From positions 25,438,962 to 25,502,961 of the forward strand of contig NC_049985.1 in the NCBI RefSeq assembly GCF_000003815.2: DNA of 64,000 nt, in the 5' to 3' direction. The position numbers and the translations under genes are program-made. A model generated the notes under the pieces. It was not told the DNA's origin and made no database searches. It saw only the letters and a list, made by a program, of their open reading frames with translations. Each line of letters opens with the position of its first letter. Within the stretch, counting starts at the first letter, position 1. This document shows, piece after piece, positions 21,672 to 33,530 of this stretch. This DNA is from Branchiostoma floridae (taxonomy: Eukaryota; Chordata; Leptocardii; Amphioxiformes; Branchiostomatidae).

Positions 21672-22102
21672 TATTACGCCGTGCCCCAACTCCATATCTA
21701 CTAGTACTTACTATAAATTTGTAGCGCTTGCAAAAGAAAGACTTAGTTATCATGGGACAGATAGAAACGTTTAACATACACTATGTCGACCAGCTATTCT
21801 TCAATATTTCCATAGTCATAGTGGTTAAAAATAGACGAATATTATTGCGTTAATTGCTTGTTTGTTGTCGTTGCCATCTGCTGTACCGTACTGTGCAACT
21901 ACGGAAATGGCGTCCCTATGCGTGAAGTCAGTTGCATCAGCCCACACAAAGTTGAACCTTTAGGGCATTGCAAGAGCCACATTAGATTATGGCTAGGCTT
22001 TCCAATCCACCCACGATACCGGTAGCCGGGAGTTGAAGCATTAAAAGATCAAACGCTTTTATGCGATTGTAAATACTAAAACACCGTGAAGTCATAGCAA
22101 GG

Positions 22103-22260
22103 TACTCTCCAGGCAGAGGTTCGGCTCCGGCTGTTTTCTTTACGTGTTTTAGACTTTTTTTGTCGTGCTTTCTATTTTGTACTGTTTTCTTTGTGTCCGC
22201 CAGCCAAACTGTCGAAAACACGTCAAAAACAGCCGGAGCTGAAATTATGCTTGGAGAGTG
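22103..22260. mobile_element. Foldback element, same family
   Basis: tactctccaggcagaggttc at the left and gctgaaattatgcttggagagtg-type complement at the right. Intergenic. Confidence 0.65.
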
Positions 22261-23439
22261 ATATCAAGACAAAGTATCAAGGTATCGTCCGACTTATATG
22301 AAGACACTGATTTCGGTGTAGTCTTTGGTACAGGCAGGAATATAAAAGGAAATCCTGGATTCTAATTTCTGCTTCAGTTTTTCATCTATCATTCCAAAGA
22401 CAATTCTTGATAGTACAATAATCGGATAAACAAAGTAAACCTGCGCAGTCCCCTAGTACACGCTCAGTTCTTTGGTATGCCATGTGCGATCTACCATTAC
22501 TACAAGGTCCTATAAACAGAGCATGTTATTTAACTACATTTCAAAACATCCGTTTGTCTTGCAAAGGCTACAGGTATCATGTTTCAGACGTCTGCATGGG
22601 GGTGGAGTGCGGGTGTATCTATAATTTGATTTATTACGCACTTTCAGGAGGCCGCCTTCAGTATAAGTAATCATTACGCTAACTCAGCGGCCAGGTAGAA
22701 GAATAACCTTGCTACCTTTCTACGAAATAGAATAGCTTTTTTTTACGAAATATGGGGAACTATATATATAGCTCATGGCCTACGCCATACGGAAAGGGGG
22801 CACACTAACTAGTGCTCAAATCTAGTTCTAACGTTCTGTGACCATAACAATGGAAACACGACCAACAGTAGCGGAACTGAGAGTCAATATTTTTTTTAGC
22901 AAACCCGACGTATCTATGACAGTCATATAGGTTATTTTGTGATATCCAGATTGTGAATACAAACCATGCAAGTCTGTTGTATAAGAAAGAGTACTTACGT
23001 GTAGTTCTGCACGCTTACAGCTCCGAATGGCAGCCTCGGAGTTTGCGGAACTGACCCGACCTCCTGTCGTAAGATGGAACGGTTCAAATCAATTTTTGGG
23101 TAGCACGTATGAATCATGCTTTATAAAAGTAAACATACTAGCTTTAACACCATCGTTTTGTCATTAAAAATAAAATATTATGATTTTGTATATGGTTATT
23201 AATGATTTGATGTCGTATGCGTTCGTTGTTGGAAGATTGTTTAGTTTAATTATTCAAGGTCCCCCCTTTTTTCGAGGTTGAGCGCCCCTGTTGTTGTGAC
23301 GTGTGGCGGTACCGTGTGTTCAGCATGGCTGACTGCTGGCTGTGGTCTGATGCAATACTGGGGGCGGGTTGGGTTATACAGGTGATCTCCAAGCAGAGGT
23401 TAGGATCCAGCTCGAGCGTCATATGGGCCCCAAAGCCCT

Positions 23440-24430
23440 TTTCCGTAGAGCGTAATCGGTGGTTTTAATTCTACGTACTCCGTAGTGGGACCGCTCGAAT
23501 TCAACGTAGAGCGTAATCGGTGCATTTTGCGTCGAGCGATATTGGCCCTTTTAATTTAACGTTTTACGTAGAAGCTAACCGGATTTTACCGTAAAACGTA
23601 ATTCATATGAATTGTTCGTAAAGCATAATCAAAATTTCATTAACCTAGTCTACCGGCAAAGTTTACCCGTGAAAATGCATGAAATTGCGTTTCAAAGGGT
23701 CCAGATTTCAAAATTTCGCCGGACCTTCCTTGCAATATTTGGCTCACCCCTTCGGCAGTGGACATGGTGAAAATATCTTGCGGGACGGTCGCCTCCCAAC
23801 TAGTAGAAATTTCTTTACCGAACTCAGCTTAGTAAACAAGCAAAATGTGCAGGAAATGGCATTTGAGAGGGTCAAGATTTCAATTTTTTCTCTGGGCGGG
23901 CCTTAGAGCTGTGCGACGGCTTGCAGCTTGGGCCTCCGGCGCCCACGACTCTACAGCGCTCGTCGCCTTCAAAAACTTCTGTCTGAGAGAAATGTCCTTA
24001 CATTGAGCATATAGTCTGCCAGCAAAATTTGTCCTTCAAAATTCAGAAAATAGTGTTTCAGACTCAGAGGGTCAAGATTTCACAACATGCCCCCGGACGC
24101 CCCTAGGATTGTCGCGCCTCCGCTTTCGATGCTACAAGTGCTGAAAATTACGTCACATAAGAAATTTGCTGTCGCCGCCTATAGCCAGCAAGACGGGCGC
24201 TTTTATATCGTCTAAGTAAAGTTTGAATATTGTTGATGGAATTATAAGTTCAAGTTGTTAGATCTCCTCTTCACGTGTTCTGCCGTCGGCGGAATTCAGC
24301 CAAAAGACGATAAAGATTTGCATCATGCATTTGGAAACTTCGTAATTTAGCGTAGAGCGTAATGAAGCGTCCATAATTTAGCGTATTACGTAGCCGGCCC
24401 TCCCGAATTTAGCGTAGAGCGTTGTCGGTA
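23440..24430. repeat. Complex repeat: short GTAGAGCGTAATCGG blocks flanking 180-bp tandem units
   Basis: cgtagagcgtaatcggtg-type words recur at 23440-23640 and again at 24350-24430. Between them, three units of about 180-190 bases each begin with an aaaatgca-like word followed by gtttca and gagggtc. The same units occur at 53460-54090. Confidence 0.6.
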
Positions 24431-24582
24431 CCCCCCTTGGGGGCCCTCCGTCATGGACGGCTTTTTATTATCTCCACGAAAAACGGAGATATAGCTTTGA
24501 GTGTGTTTGTCTATCTGTGTGTCTGTGTTTCTGGATTTTTCTAGTCAGCATGACTGAAGAACCTATGATATTTTGTGTGTTA

Positions 24583-24786
24583 TACTCTCCAAGCAGAGGT
24601 TAGGCTCCGGCTGTTTTTAACGTTATTTTAGTCATTTTCTATCGGGCTTTCTAATTTGTCATTTTCTTGAAGTACACCAGCCAAACAATACAAAATTAAA
24701 TACAAACTAAAAATAGAAAGCCCGATAAAAACGACTAAAAAACGTTGTACAAAAACAGCCGGAGCCTAACCTCTGCTTGGAGAGTA
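24583..24786. mobile_element. Foldback element, same family, full length
   Basis: TACTCTCCAAGCAGAGGTTA at the left and its complement ending GGAGAGTA at the right, with arms about 80 bases. Flanks gtgtgtta and gtatgtta are nearly identical. Confidence 0.7.
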
Positions 24787-24789
24787 GTA

Positions 24790-25500
24790 TGTTATTCTCC
24801 AAGCGTAGGTTGGGTCGGGCCGGGGGCCGTGGATGATAGTGCCCGGGGGCAGGGGGGAGCGGTAAGAAATCCCGGCCACTATAGGCTATCCCCCCTCACC
24901 AACTTCTGCTTGGTGAATAGTCTTTTTAGGCGTTTTCTTTTAAGTTTATTCAGATTTTCAGAAATGTTCTGAGAGGATCCGGCAACATTTCATACTGTAC
25001 CAATAGTTTCAATCATTTATTTATCAGTTTTGTATGTAGTTGTTTTTGCTTAGCTTGTTTATTTTGATTATGTTTCTGTGTATTAGAGGATCCGGCCTGG
25101 TAGAGGAAATCTATATTTCTAGCTGTTGTCAAGGTTTCTTTTCTGCCAGTTTTTTTCCGTCCACCATACAGGCTGTCTATTTGTTTTGTGGGTGGACAAA
25201 AAGACAACATAGAAACCCAGACAAAAAAGTCTAAAAGACAGAGAAAAATACAGAAACCCCCTCTACCCAACCTCTGCTTGGTGAATAGTCTTTTTAGGAG
25301 TTTCTGTCGGCCCGGGGTTTCTATCTTGTCAACTTTTCTAGGTAGTAGGGGTGTTGAGTTATGCTGTGCTCCGGTTTGTTTTAGAGGACGTCTTTATTAT
25401 TGTCAAAATCTCTATTTCAGCCTCTTGCTAGGCAATTCATCTCAAAACGCAAGTCATCTCAAAACACAAAACAAGCCAAAGACTAACCTCTGCTTTGAAT
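24790..25500. repeat. Degenerate cluster of foldback-family ends
   Basis: ttattctccaagcgtaggtt at 24792, cttctgcttggtgaatagtc at 24903, cctctgcttggtgaatagtc near 25270 and taacctctgctttgaatgat near 25487 are diverged ends of the same family. One more lone end is at 23387-23415. Confidence 0.5.
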
Positions 25501-26249
25501 GATGGTACTTACTAATCATGTGGGGCAGACATGTATATAGCTGTGGGGTATAAAGAATCTGTTGTCTGAATCTTGGCCTAAATCACCGGAAAGACTGGCA
25601 TGACTCTACACGGGTCACTTAGCTTTTCAAACCAATACTTGCGGCAGAGCCAGATTTTACACGTTAATGATGACTTTAAGGTGAAGGTAAGCCGGACGAG
25701 CTCAGACTGAGGATGAACCATGCGGAAGCATTCGTTACAGGGGTGACGCAACAGTTAGCCTAGAGCACACGGTGAGAGAGCAAATAAAAACCAGGCTTAA
25801 AACCATTGAAAAGCCTTTCTTGATGGGATTTTATGTCAAATCTGGGAATTTTGGGAGTGGCTGCGGTAGGAAAGACACCATACTTGTGGAATCAGTTGTA
25901 AAAAAAATGACATTTCGCCATCTCGGGGGTTTTCATGGTATCATCGCAAGATAGCTGTTTTGAGCTTTACGGACCAGTCCAAGGGCTCTGATTAGGGGGG
26001 GGGGGGTCTAGCTCCTAACCAGACGTATAGAAATTCTTGCAAATGCAATGGATGAGAGTTGACAGTGTGGGCTAGCCTGTGAGGGTAAGTTTGTATGGCT
26101 TGAAGTTTTGAATCTTGAGATAAATACATTTGTTTCCTCAACTTCTCCGTAGGATTACATGTATTACTGGGGATAATTGTAACTGTATATTTGCCCCTAC
26201 ATACAAGTGCAATGCGGCTTGGATAACCTTTATTCGCAATGTAAATTCT

Positions 26250-26705
26250 AAGTACTGGTAATAGAGGAGAACGGACAGTGGCGAATGAAATGTCCCTTAT
26301 CTTCAACTTGCAAATACGGTACGTTAGACTCTTAGATATGGTAGATGACGAAAAACAATTTATTCCAAACTGTCCCGTAACAATAACAAGAAAGAAGAGA
26401 CTAGGCCTGTTTATAAAGAAGCCACATAATTCTATTCTAGTCTCTCCACGTTTACAGGCAGAAAGAAAACTACACTTCTATCAACTTTAGTTATAGAACC
26501 CACACATCACAAAAAAAGTAGAGATTTTTGTCTTCTAGTAGTTCTACTGTCTCAAAAAAAGTCTAGACCCAATAAGTCACACTAGACTATCGCTTACTAT
26601 ACCGTTTACCATTATTTGTCTGTCATTTTTTGTCACTTGTAATTAGTCCTCGGGCAAGAATTGACAATTAACTTATCATCAAACTTATTATTTGATTTAT
26701 AATTA
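26250..26705 (+). pseudogene. LINE 3' fragment
   Basis: The plus frame contains DDEKQFIPNCP, then a 3' region sharing tgtcattttttgtcacttg with the copy at 16795-17180, ending in an A/T-rich tail. Confidence 0.55.
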
Positions 26706-26998
26706 AACTTATCAGGGGAGGAGAAACGTTCTGCTTCAGCAGGTCGATAGAAACGATCAAACCTGTCTGTAGAACGCGCTATCTGCAAACAAATAAATCA
26801 AGACCATGACATATCCAGGGCTAAAGATTAAAAGAAAAAAAATACATTATGCTGCAGTGCCCAGGTCAACCGCCAGGAGGCCTCAAATTTACCTCGATCG
26901 TTAGGTCAACAACACCTACCCACGTACCAAATATCACCACAATCGCTCAAAACCTTCTTGTGAGATCGCGGACACACAAACGGTCCCAAATCTATACC

Positions 26999-27187
26999 TA
27001 ACATTAGTTCACCTATATCCGTAGGGTAACCTATATCCGTTGTATACAAAAATAGGGTATTTGGGGATCGTTAAGTCACAGTGCAACATTTGAAACCCAC
27101 GTCGTTGACCTGAAATCTTTAAATACACAGGGGTTTTTTTAAACAACGAATCTAGGTTACCCCGCGGATTAAGGTGAACTAGCGTTA
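26999..27187. mobile_element. Palindromic MITE (GTAACCTATATCCGTTGTA family)
   Basis: taacattagttcacctatat at the left and ttaaggtgaactagcgtta at the right. Just 5' of the first protease exon. Confidence 0.65.
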
Positions 27188-27330
27188 CATTTTTATAGAG
27201 TTGATGAGTGGCTATCCATGTAGGAAAAAGATACTGTTTTTGCTGGTTCTTCTACTTCTTTCTTCTCCTTCTTCTGTCATTTTTGGTGACGCCTCAGTGG
27301 CGAGCCTAATGGTACAGTATTGTTTGCAAG

Positions 27331-30300
27331 AATTGGATGTTCCCGTGGATGGTGAGCCTGAAGAACCTCAGGCCAGAGAACCTACACCTGAAGCACTACT
27401 GTGGGGGAACCCTGTACAACAACCAGTGGGTCATCACCGCAGCACACTGCGTGCACGAGGATTATGGGTAACACAGTAGTTCACCTTTATCCGCGGACTA
27501 ACCTATATCCGTTGTTTTTAAAAACAAACGTTGTTCTTAAACGAATGATTCAATAAGTAATCTGGCAATGGCGTATGTTACCAAATACTATAGTATCTTC
27601 TCCGAGTGTTAGAGAGTATATAACGCTACTTCACCTTTATTTGTGGGTTAACCTATATCCGTTGTTTTAAAAAACACGAAAACGAATGATTCAACAAATC
27701 ATTTGGCAATGACATATATTACTAGATATTTTCTCCTAGTGTTAGTTAGTAAGCATATAACGCTAGTTCACCTTTATCTGCGGGGTAACCTATATCCGTT
27801 GTTTTTCAAAACAGGTTATTTAGAGATATCAAGTCGACAGACGGTGAGATATTATGATGATAACTGTAATATTTTGAAAATTGAAACTGCTGTCCGTTGA
27901 CTTGATAACCCTTAATACTCTGTTTTGAAACCATCGGATATAAGTTACCCCGCGCATAAAAGTGAAACTCTTTTTCTTCCTCTACTGTTTTGTGATGATG
28001 AAATAATGTGCGTAGCGTTAAAATAACTTTTTTCATAACAAACAAATACTGACAGAAAACGTACATTTGCATTACCATTGCAATCTTTTAAATGCCCCTT
28101 TGTGAAAATGCAGTTTGCTTTACCATATAATAAATCAGGACAAAAACACACGTAAGCGAATCATTCAATGAATTATGTATCATATCTATTAGTAGAATTG
28201 TAAGATGTATTCTGTATTCTTTCTTTCTTTTTGTAGTTTATAGTTGACAATACAAAAGTAACTGTACTTTTTGTCGTGTCAATAAAGCTTGTATCTTCTC
28301 CGAGTGTTTGAAAGCATATAACGCTAGTTCGCCTTTATCTGCGGGGTAACCTATATCCATTGTTTCTAAAACCAGAGAGTGGTTCCAAATTACAATAGTT
28401 TTAAAATATTCCAATTAAAAACCACAGTCCGTCGACTTGATATCCCTGAATACCCTGTTTTAATACATGTAACAATGGATATAGATTACTCGGATAACAC
28501 TGCTAGTGCATCCTCCTACGCAGGGACATCCAACGGCGAAACCGTCTGCTTTCTCAACTGTCACTCTTAGTTCCTGTTGACGTCCCCCCAAACCAGCTGT
28601 CAGCCAATCAGAGATAGGCCTTTCAGTTTTGAAAAGGGGTCTCGCATATATATTCTCATTAATATTTATAAGCAGGGCGGTCAGGAACTAAGGGTGACAG
28701 TTGAGAAAGCAGGGTACATCCAGACAGGCGGTTTCGCTGTTGGGTGTCCCTGCGTAGGGATGTGCTAGCATTATTCACATGTATGCGTATTTGTGATTGG
28801 TACACAGAGGAACCGATCCCAGCATGTGGCGAGTCCGTTGGACGTCGGTGGTAAGCTGGGAGGATGGCCGACAGGACCACAACGTCTCCCTGGTCATCCT
28901 TCACCCCGCTTATCACCTGTATTACGTGGGTTCCCAGGGTGTGACACACCATGATGTGGCGCTGATCAAATTAGCCAGGTAGGTCACTGTCTATATTAGG
29001 GGTAGGTACGGTGTACCGGTACAAAACCTTTTTTCTTGTTGGACCGGTCCGAATATGAAAAGATTCAGTGGACCGGATGTTGGGCTGATTAGGAAATAGA
29101 CACTACGGCAGGAAGTTTCTACAGTCAAACTTGGTCTAAGTTAACAGAGTTAGCGTTGTTTCCGTGAAGATAGGATATTCCACCAAACAGATTCCTATCT
29201 AGCGAAATGTACCATTGCTTTGGAGTATCAGCCATTCACAAACAATTAGGTCCGGTGTGACAGCGATCTCGCCCCCCCGTGATCTCGCCCCCCCGGGGGC
29301 AAAATCGCTAGCGATCTCGCCCCCCCGGGGCGAAATCACTAGCGATCTCGCCCTCCCCAGCTAGTGATCTCGCCCCCTACCTCGCCCCCCTTTAGCGATG
29401 TCGCCCCCCCCCCAAAAAAAAAAACAACGTTTACATGACATTTTAGAAGTTGATTGGTATAAATCACAAAATACAGTTTCAGAATGATATAAGTACACGA
29501 GTTTGATACATAACTCCATTCATAGTATCAATTATATTAACGTAATTACATGGTAATAAGACAGTTGAACTTGTTTCAGACAAGGAGGGTTGGGTCCCTT
29601 GTAAATCCCATTATTGCATATACCTGAGTCTTGACATAAGATGTATCTCATTGTTTTCACCTGTCCTCAAGCAACCTATATATCTCCAATACGTCGATGT
29701 AGGTTAGACATCCAGGTAATAAGATACGCCAAAAATAGTTACTCAAGCAACTGCTTTCAAAACCATATCCAGTTGCTTGAGTAACTATTTTTGGCGTATC
29801 TCCAATATGAAGTTTCTACCATGAAGTGACCACAAAAGAACTATGTAATGTCTTTATTAATTATGCAAATATTAGGTATTAATCAGAATAACGCACATTT
29901 TGGTATATGCACCTGGCCAAGGGATATCTTCACCTCCAACATGACTGTTTTTCTAGTATTTAGGAACTGATGCATTTACACGTGTTTCTTAAGACTAGTA
30001 CTTTACCAGTGTTTGTGTAGCATTTAGCAACAGCTATATCAACTTGCGCGTAGATAGTGTTTATAATGAGAAACTACTATTCACGTGTGTTTTTGTTAGT
30101 GCTTTGGAAATGTTTCCAGCACAAGAAAGAAAACACTGTGACATATTGAAAACATATAGCTGACGTATTCCGTACCATAGACGGTGTTGATTTATACGTT
30201 CGCAGTAGCACTGTTTTTATGCCACCTCAGCTGCAAAAATTGTCTTTTTCATTTCAATGTCATGTTAGCACCGAACAATAAGTCAATATAGTATCGACTT

Positions 30301-32466
30301 TCGAGGTATGACATCTTACGGTACGGTAATAAGGTGCCATATAGGTACCAGGTAACACACCATATACGTTACTCCCCAGGTGCAGTATAGTACCAGGTAG
30401 CGCACCTGTAATATGTAGTAACCAGCTGCTCTTTGGGGGGGGGGGCGAAAACGCGAAAACGGGGGGATACAAGCTGAGCCACGTCTGGGATGGCATTCTT
30501 GCTGCTGCAACGCCACCTACATCGGCTATAAGTAGCAGCAAGAAGTAGTTCCCGTCATTCCACCCTGATGATGGTGTCTGACAGACACCGAAACGTCGGA
30601 AGTAAGTTATTTTCTGGTTGTGCTAAAAGAACCTTACTATATGAATAATTGCCAACCTGATGAAGTTATTCACGGATGTCACATTCACACTGATTATCCT
30701 CCTACTGACATCACACTGGTCCTGTCCCTGTCCCTGAACTCACATTCACACTGATTATCCTCCTACTGACTACACACTGGTCCTGTCCCTGGTGCTGAAC
30801 TCACATTCACACTGATTATCCTCCTACTGACTTCACACTGGTCCTGTCCCTGGTGCTGAACTAACATTCACACTGATTATCCTCCTACTGACTTCACACT
30901 GGTCCTATCCCTGGTGCTGAACTCACATTCACACTGATTATCCTCCTACTGACTTCACACTGGTCCTGTCCCTGGCTCTGAACTCACATTCACACTGATT
31001 ATCCTCCTACTGACTTCACACTGGTCCTATCCCTTGTGCTGAACTCACATTCACACTGATTATCCTCCTACTGACTTCACACTGGTCCTATCCCTGGTGC
31101 TGAACTCACATTCACACTGATTATCCACCTACCAACTTCACACTGGTCCTGCCCCTGAACTCACATTCACACTGATTATCCTCCTACTGACTTCACACTG
31201 GTCCTGACCCTGAACTCACATTCACACTGATTATCCTCCTACTGACTTCACACTGGTCCTGTCCTTGGTGCTGAACTCACATTCACACTGATTATCCACC
31301 TACCGACTTACCACTGGTCCTGCCCCTGAACTCACATTCACACTGATTATCCTCCTACTGACTTCACACTGGTCCTGTCCCTGAACTTACGTTCATGCTG
31401 ATTATCTCTCTTATGACTTCACACTAGTCCTGTCCTTGAAATTACATTAATCTTAACATGCTCCCTATTTTACAAATGATACAACCCTCAAAGAAAACTA
31501 AGCTACTAGTATGTTTCATGGATTTATTTCACGTTTTTTCCCGATGATATTTAGCCAAATCGGATATACTGAAGTGGGCGTACTCCCCCATACAAGACCC
31601 TGGGTACTGCAGCCAGGACAACGCCTGGGGATCTCTGATGGTGAGCAGTATCCTGGTGTGTTCAGGATATGAGCATGGGCAGGACGACTCTTGTGACGTA
31701 CGTTTTTGTTTTTCCATTTGACCATTCTTTCTTTACTTGCTCAATGTAAGGACAGTGTTGGCCACTGCTAGTCACTGAACTAAGTCGCCCCCTACTTGCA
31801 GAACATGTCTAAATGGATGTCACCACCAGTACTACACAGACGGACAAGGCATGCTACAAAGCAGCTGTCGGAATGGGACCCGCACATGTTGATCTTACCA
31901 AAGGCTCACGTTCAGTCCTTTGGAGGCTGTCTGCAGTTCCAGGGCCCTACGTTGTGGAACGATCTTTCTGTCGTTCAGACAATGGACAAAACAAGCAGCT
32001 TTTAAAAACGGACTGATACAGTAGTACTGTTGGCAGGACTCTCACTGTTATCTTTTTCCTGAGTTATGTGTGTAGTTCCCAAGTATTGTATCTTGTCTGT
32101 TTCTACATGTGTCCAGGGACTCCTGAAAAGCAGGCTGAAGCCTGAGTGATGTAAAATTGTGTTTGGAAAGAGAGTTCCATACTTTACTAGTCCGAGGAAA
32201 GAAGTTGTTGCTAAAGATTGACTTTGCTTGATCAAGTGCCATTTGGTTAACCTTCATTGACGTAATGTTATATAGTCAATCCTGGTGTTTTGCAGGGCGA
32301 TTCTGGTGGTCCGCTTATTTGCCCATCCCCTGACGGCAGCCGGTGGGAACTGCAGGGCATTGTTAACTGGGGTATCAAGCCATGCGGTCAAACAAACAAG
32401 CCCGTCATGTACGCCCGAGTCACCGCCTTCAAGAGCTGGATTGAGCAGACCATCCAGGCGAACTAG
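27331..32466 (+). CDS. Chymotrypsin-fold serine protease (trypsin/elastase-like), incomplete
   Basis: Recognised exons: about 27331-27467 ([24 protein letters not shown]), 28808-28978 ([10 protein letters not shown]), 31555-31697 ([12 protein letters not shown]..., ending DSCD) and 32296-32466 ([29 protein letters not shown] at 32464). His, Asp and Ser of the triad are present. Asp precedes GDSGG at position 189 (chymotrypsin numbering), which predicts trypsin-like P1 preference. However, the usual SWG before the pocket reads NWG, and KPGVY reads KPVMY. The exon that should carry the TGWG segment is absent between 28979 and 31554, and joining 28978 to 31555 directly is out of phase. Upstream exons (signal peptide, IVGG) were not found, and the 5' limit of the first exon is approximate. 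It may be a pseudogene or a misassembled locus. Confidence 0.72.
27478..27760. repeat. Solo arms of the GTAACCTATATCCGTTG MITE family
   Basis: ttcacctttatccgcggact near 27479 and ttcacctttatttgtgggtt near 27632 are left arms without partners, each followed by caaatgatt-like related spacers. Confidence 0.5.
27759..27967. mobile_element. Palindromic MITE (GTAACCTATATCCGTTG family)
   Basis: aacgctagttcacctttatc at the left and gttaccccgcgcataaaagt at the right; an inner pair ctgtccgttgacttgat with atcaagtcgacagacgg. In a protease intron. Confidence 0.65.
28320..28510. mobile_element. Palindromic MITE (GTAACCTATATCCGTTG family), right end overwritten
   Basis: Left arm aacgctagttcgcctttatc intact; right end broken at about 28500, where the next palindromic element begins. 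Confidence 0.55.
28502..28769. mobile_element. Palindromic TIR element, 268 bp
   Basis: gctagtgcatcctcctacgc at the left pairs with gcgtagggatgtgctagc at the right; an inner pair tctcaactgtcactcttagt with its complement. An A/T-rich centre (gcatatatattctcattaat) forms the loop. Ends 39 bases before the exon at 28808. Confidence 0.65.
28998..29262. mobile_element. Truncated copy of the TAGGGGTGGGTAC element
   Basis: Starts taggggtaggtacggtgtaccggtac and shares the accggtccgaata and attccaccaaacagattcc words with the complete copy at 49-473; the far end is missing. Lies in the protease intron. Confidence 0.5.
29262..29412. repeat. C-rich short repeat (agcgatctcgcccccc)
   Basis: At least six copies of gcgatctcgcccccc, some separated by ggggcgaaatc complements that allow hairpins, ending in a C-run and A-run. 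In a protease intron. Confidence 0.85.
30565..30594 (+). ncRNA. Hammerhead-like ribozyme core (candidate)
   Basis: CTGATGA at 30565, then a 7-bp hairpin GGTGTCT-GAC-AGACACC (30573-30589), then GAAAC (30590). This is the order of the conserved hammerhead core: CUGAUGA, helix II, GAAA. Helices I and III were not resolved with confidence. Similar cores occur at 8103-8132 (+) and, weaker, at 7493-7521 (-). Confidence 0.35.
30680..31420. repeat. Minisatellite, 53-61-bp unit, about 12 copies
   Basis: The phrase cattcacactgattatcctc recurs about every 61 bases (53-56 in shorter units) from 30683 to about 31390. Lies in the protease intron where the missing exon is expected. Confidence 0.9.
31796..32030 (+). 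pseudogene. Retroelement C-terminal fragment in the protease intron
   Basis: A frame with [16 protein letters not shown] and [18 protein letters not shown] resembles the C-terminal tail of CR1-type reverse transcriptases (S..G...WN.L). Short and broken. Confidence 0.45.
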
Positions 32467-32505
32467 AGTCTTGACAGTACACAATTCTGCGCCACCACAG
32501 AGCAA

Positions 32506-32511
32506 AATAAA
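32506..32511 (+). terminator. Polyadenylation signal AATAAA of the serine protease
   Basis: AATAAA lies 40 bases after the TAG stop at 32464-32466, a normal spacing for a short 3' UTR. Confidence 0.6.
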
Positions 32512-32854
32512 GTGAAGCATCTTTAAAAGTTTGTCTGAGTACTACATTGAGTGAAAAAAGAAAGAAACAATTTTTTTAAACTTCTCATATATTACAGTAC
32601 CAAACGACTTGATGTACAGTATTTCAATCTTTGTACAAGAATATCTACAACCGTACAAGTAGTATTAACATTAAAAATAACTGTCAAGACTTTTATGTGG
32701 CGTGATGAGCTATATACAGTATATACCACCAGGTTTTACATTGTGTTTGTATGCAATGTACACATCTATATGCAATATACACATTTCCACATGCACTGAT
32801 TGCCTGTCACTTTGAGTTTTACTTGTACAGATCTCTATATACATAAGGTGCCCC

Positions 32855-33522
32855 TTTATGGTTCCGGTTCGGAGTTTTTTTTAGGATTTGGGGCCGATTT
32901 GACTGTCTCTGAGAAAAGCACTAGCGCTTCTCAAAACATCGTTTTTCGGATAATTCAATGTTTCCGATAGAAAAGGGTGTGTTGTCGCTGACCGACAGAC
33001 TCATTTGCCATTTTCTGTAGAAATGTTATTTTTGGTAAAAAACCATCAAAAATATAAGCTTTTCATCCAAAAATTGCTAATTTGGGGCCATTTTTTACAG
33101 GCCGCTACACGGAAAAAATGAATTTTCCTGGGATAATGACTGATATGGCAAGGAAGGTCAAGACTTCTTCTGTATACTGAGTAAAAAGGAAAAAAAGTTA
33201 TCCGATACGTTTTCCGCGAGCTCTGATGGCGCTAAAACACCCAAAACGCACATAGAACGCACGATCTGGGTAATCAGGCGACGAAACGCTTTACCGCTAT
33301 CGCGCGCACTAATACCAGGAAGTGTTCGCCGAACAATCAAATCTCCGACACCATAAAACCCTACGAACAACAAGCATTTGGAGAAGTATAAAAGATTATA
33401 GACTTCTAAAGCGATAGCTGAAAAATCTAGAGCCAAATCTATGGAGACAACCTCTGATTTGCGTCTTATTCTTAGGGACTATTTAGATATTGGACACTTG
33501 AAATTCCGAACCGGAACCATAA
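32855..33522. mobile_element. hAT-like non-autonomous element, 668 bp
   Basis: Terminal inverted repeats TTTATGGTTCCGGTTCGGA and complement, flanked by an exact 8-bp duplication ggtgcccc (32847-32854 and 33523-33530). An 8-bp target duplication is the hAT hallmark. No transposase frame inside. The right flank lies against the 54-bp array, whose unit also contains ggtgcccc, so it inserted at the array edge just past the TUBE1 stop codon. Confidence 0.7.
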
Positions 33523-33530
33523 GGTGCCCC

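Larger units (their letters stand above)
20434..26998. other. Gene-poor interval between GAL3ST and the protease
   Basis: Apart from the elements listed separately and the 100-N gap I see no gene. The 60-140-codon frames near 20770-21260 lack splice signals or recognisable domains. The first exons of the protease may lie here but were not recognised. Confidence 0.5.

Noticed and set aside
27201-27300. Signal-peptide-like frame MMSGYPCRKKILFLLVLLLLSS before the protease exon
   Set aside because: The Leu/Ser run is translated from a pyrimidine tract, and the frame does not match the protease frame ([10 protein letters not shown]), so it is probably the acceptor tract, not a signal peptide.
30680-31420. 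CRISPR-like array
   Set aside because: Whole unit repeats without unique spacers, in a eukaryotic intron: a minisatellite.
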